A stretch of DNA of 64,000 nucleotides from Novosphingobium sp. PhB165 (lineage in GTDB: Bacteria > Pseudomonadota > Alphaproteobacteria > Sphingomonadales > Sphingomonadaceae): positions 310,001-374,000 of the forward strand of contig NZ_SLVB01000001.1 of NCBI RefSeq assembly GCF_004341845.1, in the 5' to 3' direction. The notes beneath the pieces were generated by a model. The model searched no databases and was not told the origin of the DNA. It saw nothing but the letters and a program-made list of their open reading frames with translations. Below, piece after piece: positions 54,115 through 63,900 of the stretch. Each line of letters begins with the position of its first letter. Positions within the stretch are counted from its first letter, which is position 1. A program made the position numbers and the translations under genes.

Positions 54115-54981
54115 ATGACGCAGCAGGCACCCATCGCGCTGGTGACCGGCGCCAGCAGAGGCGCGGGACGCGGGATCGCTCTTGCCCTCGGTAGCCACGG
54201 TTATACGGTCTACGTCACCGGGCGCAGTCAGGCACCGGGCGGCAACGCGCTGCCCGGCACGATCTACGAGACCGCCGAGGCAGTGACCGCCGCCGGGGGA
54301 CGGGGCGTTGCCGTGGCCTGCGACCACTCCGACGATGCGCAAGTCGCCGCGCTGTTCGAGCGACTGCTGGCGGACGAGGGACGGATCGACCTGCTGGTCA
54401 ACAATGCCGCCGCCATCCATGACGAACTGACCCAGCCCGGCGAATTCTGGGAAAAGCCGCTGAAACTTGTCGATCTCATCAATGTGGGCGTGCGTAGCGG
54501 CTATGTCGCCAGTTGGCATGCGGCAAAGGCCATGGGCGCGCGCAATCACGGACTGATCGTCTTTACCTCGGCCTCGGGTGCGGCGCACTATTCGCTCGGG
54601 CCCGCCTATGGCGCGCACAAGGCGGGGATGGACAAGATGGCCTTCGATATGGCGTCGGACTTCCGCCACGCCGGCCGCAAGGTTGCCGCGCTCTCGATCT
54701 GGATGGGCGCGCTGATGACGGATCGGCTGAAGGCGATCATGGTCGCCGATCCGGTGAAGTATGGCCATCTCGAAGGCCACTGCGAGAGCCCGGAATTCAC
54801 AGGCCACGTGATTCACGCGCTCTACGGGGACCAGGATCTTGCCGCGCTCAGCGGCCGTACGCTGGTGGGCGCGGAGATCGCGCGCAAGTATGGACTGACC
54901 GATGGCGGCCGCGTGCCGCCGACCGCCGCCGAAATCCACGGCGTGGAGCCGCTGAACTTCCACCCCGCCGAAATCCGCTGA
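54115..54981 (+). CDS. SDR-family oxidoreductase (DHRS1-like)
   Basis: 288 residues with TGASRGAGRGIA, NNAAAIHDE and YGAHK as the catalytic Tyr-x-x-x-Lys, plus a Ser in FTSASGAAH. The long insert after the cofactor site (VTGRSQAPGGNALPGT) and length suit the DHRS1-like branch. Preceded by GGGAG and a small CCCGT/ACGGG hairpin. Its neighbours are carbohydrate genes, but the substrate cannot be deduced. Confidence 0.9.
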   Translation: MTQQAPIALVTGASRGAGRGIALALGSHGYTVYVTGRSQAPGGNALPGTIYETAEAVTAAGGRGVAVACDHSDDAQVAALFERLLADEGRIDLLVNNAAAIHDELTQPGEFWEKPLKLVDLINVGVRSGYVASWHAAKAMGARNHGLIVFTSASGAAHYSLGPAYGAHKAGMDKMAFDMASDFRHAGRKVAALSIWMGALMTDRLKAIMVADPVKYGHLEGHCESPEFTGHVIHALYGDQDLAALSGRTLVGAEIARKYGLTDGGRVPPTAAEIHGVEPLNFHPAEIR

Positions 54982-55035
54982 TCGGAGCGCTTGTCATGGA
55001 CCGAGTGACTGACCGTCATCCGGCCACGGATCGGA

Positions 55036-55917
55036 TCAGGTCGTCAGCGGTTCGATCAGCGGCGGCGTCAGTGCCCGTGCGGAAAGGGCCACACTGGCGC
55101 GGGTGGACTCGCCGGGGGCGAGCCAAGCCAGTTCCTCCGGCTCGCGGTTGTGCGCGTCGGTTGCATGGCTCACGGGTTCGACGCAGAAATAATCCTCACC
55201 CGCCGGGGTGAAGACCACCGTGGTTCCGAGGATGTCTGAAGGCGCGAGCGTAAGGGCAAGGTTCCGCAGCGGCCATTCGATCGTGAGCGGGCCCTCCCGT
55301 TCGGTATAGGCGGTGTCGACCGCGCGGGCATCGACGGGTTCGCCCTCCCACCAGTCACGGGCCTCGCCGCGCGTGTCGAGCATCAGCGGCAGGCATTCCG
55401 CCGTGTTGCGCCACTCGCCCCGATGGGCGCCGCGATAGCGGGTGGCATGGTCGCGCGGGAAATAGGGATGGAATCCAAGCCCGGCCGGCATCCGCTCGGC
55501 GCTGAGATTGGTCACCGACAGCCCCAAGACCAGTCCGGACTCGTCAAGGTGGAAGACCTGCCGCGCACGATATGCCCACGGCCATTCGCCTGCCGGGTGG
55601 ACGTGCTGAAGCACGGCATGGAAATCCGACGCCTCGACCACGTCCCACGCTGCCAGCCAGCCGAAGCCGTGCAGCGGGTGAGGGTGGTCGGAGCCCGGGA
55701 AGTTGGGCGCCAGTGCCACCTCTCGGCTGTCCGCACGAAACCGGCCGTGGGCGATGCGGTTGGAGAACGGCACCAGCGGGAAGCTGGCGACATCGAAAAT
55801 CGAAGGTCCACTGGCGGGGCGCATCAGCGCCTTCCCCTGCCAGTCGAACCGTGTGACCGAACCGCCCCGTGCGGGATCGAGTTCCAGCCTGTAGTCGCCT
55901 GCCCCCAGCACGATCAT
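55036..55917 (-). CDS. aldose 1-epimerase
   Basis: 293 residues from ATG 55917 (GGAG eight bases upstream); the frame continues upstream, but with Arg/Pro-rich nonsense. Galactose mutarotase-like beta-sandwich: ALDPARGGSVTRFDWQGK-type start, PHPLHGFGWLAAWDV with the catalytic His, HPYFPRD with the second His, and a Glu near the end (CVEPVSHATD). It interconverts alpha and beta anomers of hexoses. It is divergent from a LacI regulator. Confidence 0.9.
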   Translation of the reverse strand: MIVLGAGDYRLELDPARGGSVTRFDWQGKALMRPASGPSIFDVASFPLVPFSNRIAHGRFRADSREVALAPNFPGSDHPHPLHGFGWLAAWDVVEASDFHAVLQHVHPAGEWPWAYRARQVFHLDESGLVLGLSVTNLSAERMPAGLGFHPYFPRDHATRYRGAHRGEWRNTAECLPLMLDTRGEARDWWEGEPVDARAVDTAYTEREGPLTIEWPLRNLALTLAPSDILGTTVVFTPAGEDYFCVEPVSHATDAHNREPEELAWLAPGESTRASVALSARALTPPLIEPLTT

Positions 55918-56285
55918 CAGCGTGTCTCCATCAGAATGCGTTGACTTGGTTTTCCAGCCATTCCTGACGGCCCGGCTTCGGCTCGGGCGTGCGGTTGGAC
56001 TGGATGCCATGCCCGGCGATCGAAGACAAATGATGCTTCGGGGATGGGGGACGTGCTGATATCGATGCCGAGCAACATGTTCAGGCCCACTCCCACGGGT
56101 AACTTCGATTGTGCGACGCCAGGTATTGAACTCTCGTCGACTGGCTAAATAGGTAGCGCTACCAATCAGGATTGACAAGCGTGCACGGGCTTCTGCCGAG
56201 CGGCTTGCCAAGAGGCGTCCGGGAAGGATAGGCAGGCGGATGTGATGGGGTAGGCCAATAAGGCCAATGGCAGGGTGATGGGGCA
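55918..56285. other. spacer between aldose 1-epimerase and LacI-regulator genes
   Basis: About 370 bases with no gene. It holds the leaders of both divergent genes and the palindromic operator at 56152-56163; the rest shows no repeat or recognisable site. Confidence 0.7.
56152..56163. promoter_or_regulatory. LacI-family operator candidate 1
   Basis: GGTAGCGCTACC is a perfect 12-base palindrome with a central CG, the hallmark of LacI/GalR operators. It lies 123 bases before the LacI-type gene and could also act on the divergent epimerase. Confidence 0.7.
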
Positions 56286-57359
56286 ATGATCGAGGGCGAC
56301 GCATCGGGCGAATCGCGCCGAACCGCGCGGCGCGGGGGCGCGAGCGTGACTGTCTCGCAAGTCGCGCACGCAGCGGGTGTCTCACCGATGACAGTCTCGC
56401 GCGTGGTCAATGGCGACCCGCGCGTTTCGCAGGCGACCCGCGAGAAAGTGGACGAGGTGATCCGCGATCTTGGCTATGTGCCCAACCCGGCGGCGCGCAG
56501 CCTCGCCAGTGGGCGGCAATGCCGGATCGGGCTGCTCTATTCCAACCCCAGCGCCTCCTACCTGAGCGAATTCCTTGTCGGTGCGCTCGCCGAAGCGGCG
56601 CGGCACGATGCCCAGATCATCCTTGAACAGTGCGAGGCCGAAGCGGACGCAGCGGCGCTGGTGGGGCAGTTGCGCCGCCACCGGCTCGACGCGGTCCTGT
56701 TGCCGCCGCCGCTTTGCGACGATCCGCAACTGGTGGAGGCGCTCGTGGGCGTCGGCATGGCGGTGGCGCAAGTGGCGACCGGCAGACCGGCCGAGGGCGC
56801 GCATACCGTCTGCATGGATGACGAAGGCGCGGCGGCGGCGATGACGGCGCGGCTGATCGCGCTGGGCCATCGCCGGATCGGGTTCATCGGCGGCGATCCG
56901 CGTCAGGCATCCAGCCAGCTCCGCCTCACCGGCTATCGCCGCGCGCTGGCCGAAGCGGGGATCGCGATGGAGGCCGCACTGGAGACGGCGGGCGACTATT
57001 CCTATCGCTCCGGCCTCGCGTCCTGCGAAGCGTTGCTTGACCTTGCCGTGCCGCCCACGGCGATCTTCGCGGCCAACGACGACATGGCCGCTGCCGCTGT
57101 CGCCGTCACGCATCGGCGCGGGCTGGACGTGCCGCGCGATGTATCGATCTGCGGCTTCGACGATACCGCGATCGCCACCACCATCTGGCCCGAACTGACC
57201 ACGGTGCGCCAGCCGGTGGCCGAGATGGCCCGCATGGCGACGCAACTGCTCGCCGGGGCCATCGCCGGGGGAGCGGAGGAGAGGCAGGCGGCCAGCGATG
57301 AGAGCGTCGCCTTCAGCCTGATCGCAAGGGATTCTGACGGTCCGCCCCAGCGGGCTTGA
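56286..57359 (+). CDS. LacI-family transcriptional regulator
   Basis: 357 residues. HTH of the LacI type (VTVSQVAHAAGVSPMTVSRV then VNGDPRVSQATREK, residues about 20-50) with the hinge helix NPAARSLASG, then a periplasmic-binding-like sugar domain (CRIGLLYSNPSASYLSEFL to the dimer contacts FAANDDMAAAAVAV and ICGFDDTAIAT). It probably represses the downstream sugar transporter through the AGCGCT-centred operators. GGGG lies just before the ATG. Confidence 0.93.
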   Translation: MIEGDASGESRRTARRGGASVTVSQVAHAAGVSPMTVSRVVNGDPRVSQATREKVDEVIRDLGYVPNPAARSLASGRQCRIGLLYSNPSASYLSEFLVGALAEAARHDAQIILEQCEAEADAAALVGQLRRHRLDAVLLPPPLCDDPQLVEALVGVGMAVAQVATGRPAEGAHTVCMDDEGAAAAMTARLIALGHRRIGFIGGDPRQASSQLRLTGYRRALAEAGIAMEAALETAGDYSYRSGLASCEALLDLAVPPTAIFAANDDMAAAAVAVTHRRGLDVPRDVSICGFDDTAIATTIWPELTTVRQPVAEMARMATQLLAGAIAGGAEERQAASDESVAFSLIARDSDGPPQRA

Positions 57360-57380
57360 CACAGGCCGCAACAGCGGCTC

Positions 57381-57393
57381 GATAGCGCTAACA
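57381..57393. promoter_or_regulatory. LacI-family operator candidate 2 (upstream of the MFS transporter)
   Basis: GATAGCGCTAACA shares the TAGCGCTA core with site 1 and lies 45 bases before the transporter ATG. Two cores at 56157 and 57387 centre could be bridged by one repressor tetramer or bound separately. Confidence 0.6.
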
Positions 57394-57438
57394 ATCCCGG
57401 GCGGGTCCGGGCCGGAGAATCCGGGGAGAGGTGAGTAG

Positions 57439-58845
57439 ATGACTGGTAAATCCACGGGTCCCGGGGCGAATCTGGGGTTCATCGGCCTGATCGTCGCGGT
57501 GGCGACCATCGGCGGTTTCATGTTCGGGTACGATTCGGGCGCGATCAACGGCACGCAGGACGGCCTGCGTCACGCGTTCGGACTGACTGAAGGGCAACTG
57601 GGCCTGACCGTCAGCGCACTGCTGCCCGGCTGTGCGCTCGGCGCCTTCCTCGCCGGTCGTTTCGCGGACGTGTTCGGCCGCCGCACGGTGATGATGATGG
57701 CGGCACTGCTGTTCCTCATCAGCGCGCTGGTCTCGGGCGCGGCGCCTTCGGCCATTATCCTTGCCATCGCCCGTTTCTTTGCAGGTGCGGCAGTGGGCGC
57801 GGCGAGCGTGCTTTCGCCGGCCTACATCAGCGAAGTCACCCCGGCCGCCATTCGCGGCCGTCTGTCGAGCGCGCAGCAGGTTATGATCATCTCGGGCCTG
57901 ACCGGCGCGTTCCTGGCCAACTACTGGCTGGCCGGTGCGGCGGGTTCGTCGCTCGGCATCTTCTGGGGCGGCTATCCGGCCTGGCGCTGGATGTTCTGGG
58001 TTCAGGCCCTGCCGGCGCTGCTGTTCTTCGTGACGCTGCTGCTGATCCCCGAAAGCCCGCGCTTCCTCGTTTCCAAGGGCCGTAACGCCGAGGCACTGAC
58101 GGTGCTGGGCAAGCTCTTCGGCACCGACGCCGCGCGCGTGAAGCTGGGCGAGATCGAAGCCTCGCTCACCAGCGACCACGCGCCGAGCCTTGCCGACATT
58201 CGCAAGCCCGGCGGCGGCTGGCGTCCGATCGTCTGGGTCGGCATCGGCCTTGCCGTGTTCCAGCAGCTCGTCGGCATCAACGTGGTGTTCTACTACGGCG
58301 CGGTGCTGTGGCAGGCTGTCGGCTTCAGCGAAGCGGATGCGCTCAAGATCAACATTCTTTCGGGCGCGCTCTCGATCCTCGCCTGCCTGCTTTCGATTGC
58401 GCTGGTGGACCGTATCGGCCGCAAGCCGCTGCTGCTGTGGGGCTCGATCGGCATGACGGTGACGCTGGCGACGCTGGTCTGGTGCTTTGCACAGGCGAGC
58501 ATCGTCGACGGCAAGCTGGCGCTGCCCGGCGGCGTGGGCACGATCGCGCTCGTTGCCGCGAACGTCTACGTCGTGTTCTTCAACATGAGCTGGGGCCCGG
58601 TCATGTGGGTCATGCTGGGCGAGATGTTCCCCAACCAGATGCGCGGTTCGGCACTGGCAGTCGCCGGTGCGGCGCAGTGGCTGGCGAACTTTGCGGTCAG
58701 CTCCAGCTTCCCCTGGCTTGCCGCGAACATCGGCCTGCCGGTGACGTACGGCTTCTACACGCTGGGTGCGGCGCTTTCGGTGATCTTCGTGCTGCGTGCG
58801 GTGCATGAGACCAAGGGCATCGAACTGGAAGCGATGAAGGGCTGA
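57439..58845 (+). CDS. MFS sugar-porter-family transporter
   Basis: 468 residues, 12 membrane helices. Sugar-porter marks: GYDSGAINGT in helix 1, GRFADVFGRR between helices 2-3, PESPRFLVSKGR after helix 6, QQLVGINVVFYYG in helix 7 and PVMWVMLGEMFPNQMRG in helix 10. XylE/GalP relatives import monosaccharides with protons. Preceded by the LacI gene and an operator copy, followed by a strong terminator. Likely substrate is a hexose or pentose released by nearby glycosidase. Confidence 0.94.
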   Translation: MTGKSTGPGANLGFIGLIVAVATIGGFMFGYDSGAINGTQDGLRHAFGLTEGQLGLTVSALLPGCALGAFLAGRFADVFGRRTVMMMAALLFLISALVSGAAPSAIILAIARFFAGAAVGAASVLSPAYISEVTPAAIRGRLSSAQQVMIISGLTGAFLANYWLAGAAGSSLGIFWGGYPAWRWMFWVQALPALLFFVTLLLIPESPRFLVSKGRNAEALTVLGKLFGTDAARVKLGEIEASLTSDHAPSLADIRKPGGGWRPIVWVGIGLAVFQQLVGINVVFYYGAVLWQAVGFSEADALKINILSGALSILACLLSIALVDRIGRKPLLLWGSIGMTVTLATLVWCFAQASIVDGKLALPGGVGTIALVAANVYVVFFNMSWGPVMWVMLGEMFPNQMRGSALAVAGAAQWLANFAVSSSFPWLAANIGLPVTYGFYTLGAALSVIFVLRAVHETKGIELEAMKG

Positions 58846-58871
58846 TATCCCGGCCATCGCTGGAAATCGCG

Positions 58872-58905
58872 AACGGCGTCCCGGTAACGGGGCGCCGTTT
58901 TCGTT
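58872..58905 (+). terminator. intrinsic terminator of the sugar transporter gene
   Basis: AACGGCGTCCCG and CGGGGCGCCGTT form a 12-base stem with one T-G pair around a GTAA loop, followed by TTCGTTT. Lies between convergent genes and could serve both. Confidence 0.8.
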
Positions 58906-60987
58906 TCAGTTCACCGTTGCGTCGAACCGGATCGCGAAGCTCGTTCCCGCCGCCAATGTGGGCGCGCTGGCTTTGACCGTGCCTGAGGCATAGGACGCGC
59001 CGTAGGGATCGCTTTCGTCGCTGCCGGTATCGTTGTCGTCCTCCGCCGTGTTCGCGCTGGCACAGTCGCTGCCGGAATAGATGCTGCCCGCAACATATGT
59101 GAGCGTCGCCGGAATCGGATCCGAAGCCGCGACGCTGGTGGCCGCGCTGCTGCCGGTGTTGGCCACGAGGATGCAGTATCGGACCGTCGCGCCGGGGATG
59201 GCCTTGGGGTTGTTGGTCCCGCTCACCGGATCGCTGACGACCGAACTGGTCTTGGAAACGGCCAGCGTCGTGCTCGGGCGGCAGAAGGTGATGTCGTGCA
59301 GGGCGATGGCCTGCTGACCGGGATCGCTGGGCGCCATCGAGTGGTTGCCATAGCGCACGATGATCGTGTCGATCGGCTGCGAGAAGGTGACTGTCACAGT
59401 GCCGTCCGCGCTGGCATCGTCGCTGAGGCCGTCGCCATAGGCGCTATTGCCGATCACGTAGTTGGACACGCCGTTGGTCAGCGTGGGGGTGACCACGGCG
59501 CCGTTGTAGCGGCCTTCCACGGTCACCTTGTCGGCAAACTGGCCGGAATAGTAATCGACGTCGAAGATCTTGAATTGCGCGCCGGGCAGGGCGGTGGGCA
59601 GGGTGATCGTGGTCGTCGCCTCGGCACTGATGTTCGGCATGTTGACCATCTCGAACAGCGCGTAATCGTTGAGCCCGCCGTTGACGACGTTCTGCCGGAC
59701 CGGCGACTGGCCGCCGTAGGTCGAACTGCTCAGCCATGTCCCCTGATTGGCGAGCGCGAAGCTGATCGTGCCCAGCGTATCGAAGGAGTAGGAATTGCTG
59801 GTGCTGCCTGCCGTCCAGGCGCGGTTGCTCCAGTCGAACACCACCGTTCCCGCCGCGCAGGAAAGCGTGGGCGGTGTGCCGGCCACGCGGCTGCCGGTGA
59901 CGGTCAGCGTGGCGCTGGCATAGTCGTCCTCGCTGGTGACGCCGTTGCCGGGGGTGGAATCCGGATCGTTCTGGTCGCTGGCGGTGATCTCCGCCGTGTT
60001 GGTGAGCGTGGCGCCCGCGCTGGCGTTGACGGTGCCGGTTATGTCCAGAGTGACGCTGGCGCCGGGGGCGATCGATCCCACCGTCCACACGCCCGTCGCG
60101 GCGTTGAAGGATCCGGTGCCGTTCGAGGAGACGTAGGTGAAGCCGTCCGGCAGAGTGTCGGTGACTTTCACGTCGGTCGCGGTGTCGGTGGAGGTGCTGG
60201 CGTTGGTCACCGTCAGGCGGAAGGTCGCAAGGCCGCCCGAGGTCGGGCTGCTGGTGAGCAGCGTGTTGCCTAGCGAAAGGTCGGCGCCCTTGGCGTTGAA
60301 AGCGAGGCCGGACAGCACGATAAACTGTGCCGTGGGGTTGGCCGTGCCGGATACAGTATAGCTGTTATAGACGATGCGGATGCGCTTCACGGCAGTGGTG
60401 CCGAAGTTGAAGGTCAGCGTGCCGTTCGTCGAATTGTTGGCCGAGGCTGCCGTGCCGTTCCAGCCGCTGGTATCGTTGGTGACCGCGCTGCCGTCCGACC
60501 AGAATGCGCTGTTGCTAACGGCGTTCACGAAAGTGCCGTTTCCGGTGTCGTAATAGACCGCCACGGCATCGCGGTTGTAGTTGTTGCCCGTCGTTTCCCG
60601 GTCGATGTCGGCGATGGAAAAGGCAAGGCCGGTCACACTGCGGTTCAGCGTGATATCCATGGTGATCTTGTTGTTCGCATCGAAGCGCGAGGCATCGAAA
60701 TTGAGCAGCAGGCCGGGGCTGACGCCGCCGATCGCAGGCGTGTTGTAGACCACGTAGTTGTTATAGCCCGATGCGACTGCGAAAGTGCCCGCGCCGCCGA
60801 CGGTCGTACTCCATGCGGTGCTGACCGTAGTGCCGTCGCTGGCGGTGATCGCTGTCGAGGAACCGACCGATCCGCCGTTCGACAGTCCGAGACTCGACCA
60901 TGCCGCCGTAGCGTTTTGCGCCTGTGCGGTGCCGGCCAGCAGCAGCGCGGCCAGCGTGGCGAAGAGGGCGAACAGGCGCGCGGTCAT
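58906..60987 (-). CDS. exported protein with DUF11 repeats
   Basis: 693 residues. Signal peptide MTARLFALFATLAALLLAGTAQA. An N-terminal beta domain (about 30-230), then a DUF11 isopeptide-type module (about 235-365; ADLSLGNTLLTSSPTSGG, TDTLPDGFTYVSSNG). A second beta domain (about 370-580) follows, then another DUF11 module (TTLAVSKTSSVVSDPVSG, DPIPATLTYVAGS). Thr/Ser/Asn/Gly-rich with acidic linkers (EDDNDTGSDESD). The four-base overlap with the large upstream gene means the two products work together, likely outside the cytoplasmic membrane. The gene converges on the sugar transporter terminator. Confidence 0.85.
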   Translation of the reverse strand: MTARLFALFATLAALLLAGTAQAQNATAAWSSLGLSNGGSVGSSTAITASDGTTVSTAWSTTVGGAGTFAVASGYNNYVVYNTPAIGGVSPGLLLNFDASRFDANNKITMDITLNRSVTGLAFSIADIDRETTGNNYNRDAVAVYYDTGNGTFVNAVSNSAFWSDGSAVTNDTSGWNGTAASANNSTNGTLTFNFGTTAVKRIRIVYNSYTVSGTANPTAQFIVLSGLAFNAKGADLSLGNTLLTSSPTSGGLATFRLTVTNASTSTDTATDVKVTDTLPDGFTYVSSNGTGSFNAATGVWTVGSIAPGASVTLDITGTVNASAGATLTNTAEITASDQNDPDSTPGNGVTSEDDYASATLTVTGSRVAGTPPTLSCAAGTVVFDWSNRAWTAGSTSNSYSFDTLGTISFALANQGTWLSSSTYGGQSPVRQNVVNGGLNDYALFEMVNMPNISAEATTTITLPTALPGAQFKIFDVDYYSGQFADKVTVEGRYNGAVVTPTLTNGVSNYVIGNSAYGDGLSDDASADGTVTVTFSQPIDTIIVRYGNHSMAPSDPGQQAIALHDITFCRPSTTLAVSKTSSVVSDPVSGTNNPKAIPGATVRYCILVANTGSSAATSVAASDPIPATLTYVAGSIYSGSDCASANTAEDDNDTGSDESDPYGASYASGTVKASAPTLAAGTSFAIRFDATVN

Positions 60988-63900
60988 CGGCCCAGCCCCA
61001 GGAAGCCCAGGCTGTTCTTGTCGAACTTGGCGCGAAGGGTGGCGAACACGCCCTTGTTGGTGCTGCGCGCGGCTGAATAGTCGCGGTCGCGGAAGCCGGT
61101 GACGTTGTAGCCGATGGTCAAGAGCATGTCCTGCGTGGGCACTACGCTGATCTGCGGGCCGACCGCGAAGCTGGTGGTGTGTTCGGAAAAGGCGCGGCGC
61201 ACCGTGGCGGTGCCGCCGACGGAAATGCGGTTGCCGATGCCGATGCCCAGATCGAGGCCCGCGACGGCGGTGAAGCCGGCCAGATCGAAATCCTCGTAAC
61301 GGTCAAAGCTGTAGCGCCCCCCCACGAACAGGCCCAGCTCCATGCGGTGGACCATGCTTTTCCCTACAGCACCATTAACCAACTTTGCGTTAACCAAACC
61401 CAGCGGCGACCAGTTGGTGGACAGGCTGGCGAGCAGGCGACGCGCCGTCGCATTGTCGCTAGCGGAAAGCGCGCTGTTGCCGGCTGCATCGGAATTGCCG
61501 CCGGTGCCGACGACCGAGCGGTCGCTGCGGTATTCCAGCTTGGCGAGTGCGGCGAAGGGAGATTCCGCCGGACGGTGGGCGAGCGAGATGGCGGCGTCGG
61601 TCACTTCGCTCACCGTGCCGTCTTCCGCCTTCGCATGCGTCCAGGTCACGCCGGAGCCGACCACGCTGCCTTCGCCCAGTTGGCGGATTGCGCCGAAGGT
61701 CAGACCCTTGCGGTCGGTCACTTCGCCGTCGCGCCATTCGGCGCGGCCGGTGATCGACCAGCGCTCATGTCGCCAAGCCGCGCCGAAAGTGAGGGCGGTG
61801 AAATCCTCGAACAGCAGCGCGTCGGAGGTGCTGATCTGGCCGCCGCTGGTGACGGGCTGGAACTCGTTGATGATCTTGCTGGCCGATACACCGCCCACGG
61901 TGCGGTTGCCGTCCACGGTGGCATCCAGCGTCAGGCTCTTGGTCACCGGCAGGCTTTGGGCAAGGCCATAGGCGGCGAAGGCGCGGTTGCCGTATTCGCC
62001 GATGTCCTGAAAGCCCATGCCGCCCGAAACGCGCGCATTGGTCCATGCGGCGGTTTCGAACCCGCCCTTCAGCGTGCGGGCGTTGATCGCGTCGCCCAGC
62101 GCGATCTCGTAGCTGGCGGTGGCGCGAACATCTTGCGTGACCGCATAGCGCAGACCAAGGCGGTGACGGGTGGGCAAGTCCACCGAATCCGTGCGGCCCA
62201 GCGGCATGCTGGAATCGGCGGAGAGTTCCAGCCGGTTGCCCAGCAGGCGGCGGGTCGCGCCGAATTCGAGGACGGTGGAATTGGCGTCGCTGCCATCGGC
62301 CAGATGGTCGGCCACTTCGGTCACGCCCGCGCGCAAGTCGGTCTGGCCGTTGCGCCAGTTCACTTGCGCCTTCACGGCATCGCGGCGGGCGGCGTCGGTC
62401 AGGCTCTCGTCGTGCCAGGCGCTGGCGGTGAGGCTGAGGCCCTCGGCAAAGGTATAGCGCCCGTCCACGCCGAACTTGCGGCGGCCGCGCTCTGCAATGG
62501 ACTGCTGGTTTGTGCCGTAATCGGCATCGATCGAGCGGGCATAGGCCAGCATGTCCAGCTTGCCGGTGTGGTGCTCCACTTCGATCAGCCATGCCTCTGA
62601 CGTCTGCTCGTTCGCGCGGCTGGCGCCCAATTCGGCGCGCAGTTCGGACCGGGGGCCGAAGCGCAGGCGGGCATCTACCGCGCCGATCTTTGTATGGGTT
62701 TCGCCATCGCGGTCGGATATGGCCGATGCGCCGAGGCGCAAGGCCCCGTTCGCCAGCGTCACATCCCCGCGCAGGCCCGCATTCCACTGTCCATGGTCCA
62801 GATTGCTGTCGACTTCGTAGTCGACGACGATGAAGCGCGGGTTGAGGTCGGAATCGCGGCTGAGCACCGGCGCCTTGAACGTGATCGTGCCCGAGATCAG
62901 GTCCACATCGTAATCGAGGTAACGCGTCAGCGGCGTGCTCTCCACCACCAGTTCGGAGCGGAAGCGGTCGCGCACCACCAGCGTCACCGTTTCGCTATTG
63001 GCGACGATGGCCTTGGACGAAAGGCTGTAGGGCCCAGAAATGCCCGCGCCCTGAATCTCGTCATGGCGGTGGCTGATCTCGATCTTGGCGGCGAAGCCCT
63101 GCACATGGACTGCGCCCATGCGTCCCTCCGCCTTGCCGCCGGTGGCAGTGCGGACGTAGCGGGCAAGCTGGGTCTGGTCGAAGCCCGTGTCGATATCGCC
63201 GTAGATCGCATAGAACGTGCGGCTTTCGATGCGCACGTAGAGCTTGTCACGGCTGGCGGCATCGAAGCGGCGGGTCGAGCCGTCGGCGAAGACGGTGTAA
63301 TAGGCTTTGGGATCGATGGTGCCCAGCAGCACCTGATCGTCGCGCTGTTTGGCGCTGTCATAGGCGGCGGTGACAAGGAAGCTGCCGAGCACGCGGCCCT
63401 TGGCATAGAAGGCGGTGCGGGCGTGCTTGCCAAGATCGCTGTCGAACGTGCCGCTCTGCTGCATGGCGTCGGCGATGGACTGCGAACCGACTGCGCCTTC
63501 GGCAAGGCCCACCAGTGTCCATTTCTGGTCGCCGGGAACCACCCAGCCTTCAAGGTCCTGCGTGCTGGAAACTTCGCCGTCCGCGAAAGTGAAAGTCAGG
63601 TGCAGCGGGCCGGAGACCATGGTGGGGGCGAGTTCGACAAGGGCAACGCCGTCATCGCCCTCGACCGTCCAGGTGGGCGAAGTGCTGCCGGAACCGCTGA
63701 GCTGCCGCTGCTGCATCCGCTCGATGGCGGCGGCGCTTTCGTAAGGTGCGTTGATCGAGAGCGCGCCGGAGACGCCCGCGCGCACCGGGTTGCCCTTGCG
63801 GTCGGTCAGGCGCAGCGCGATCACCGGGCGCGACCGGCCATCGGCGACAAGGTGCGACCGCTCGCGCAGGATCTGTGCATGGGCGGGCGCGGCGGCGAAA

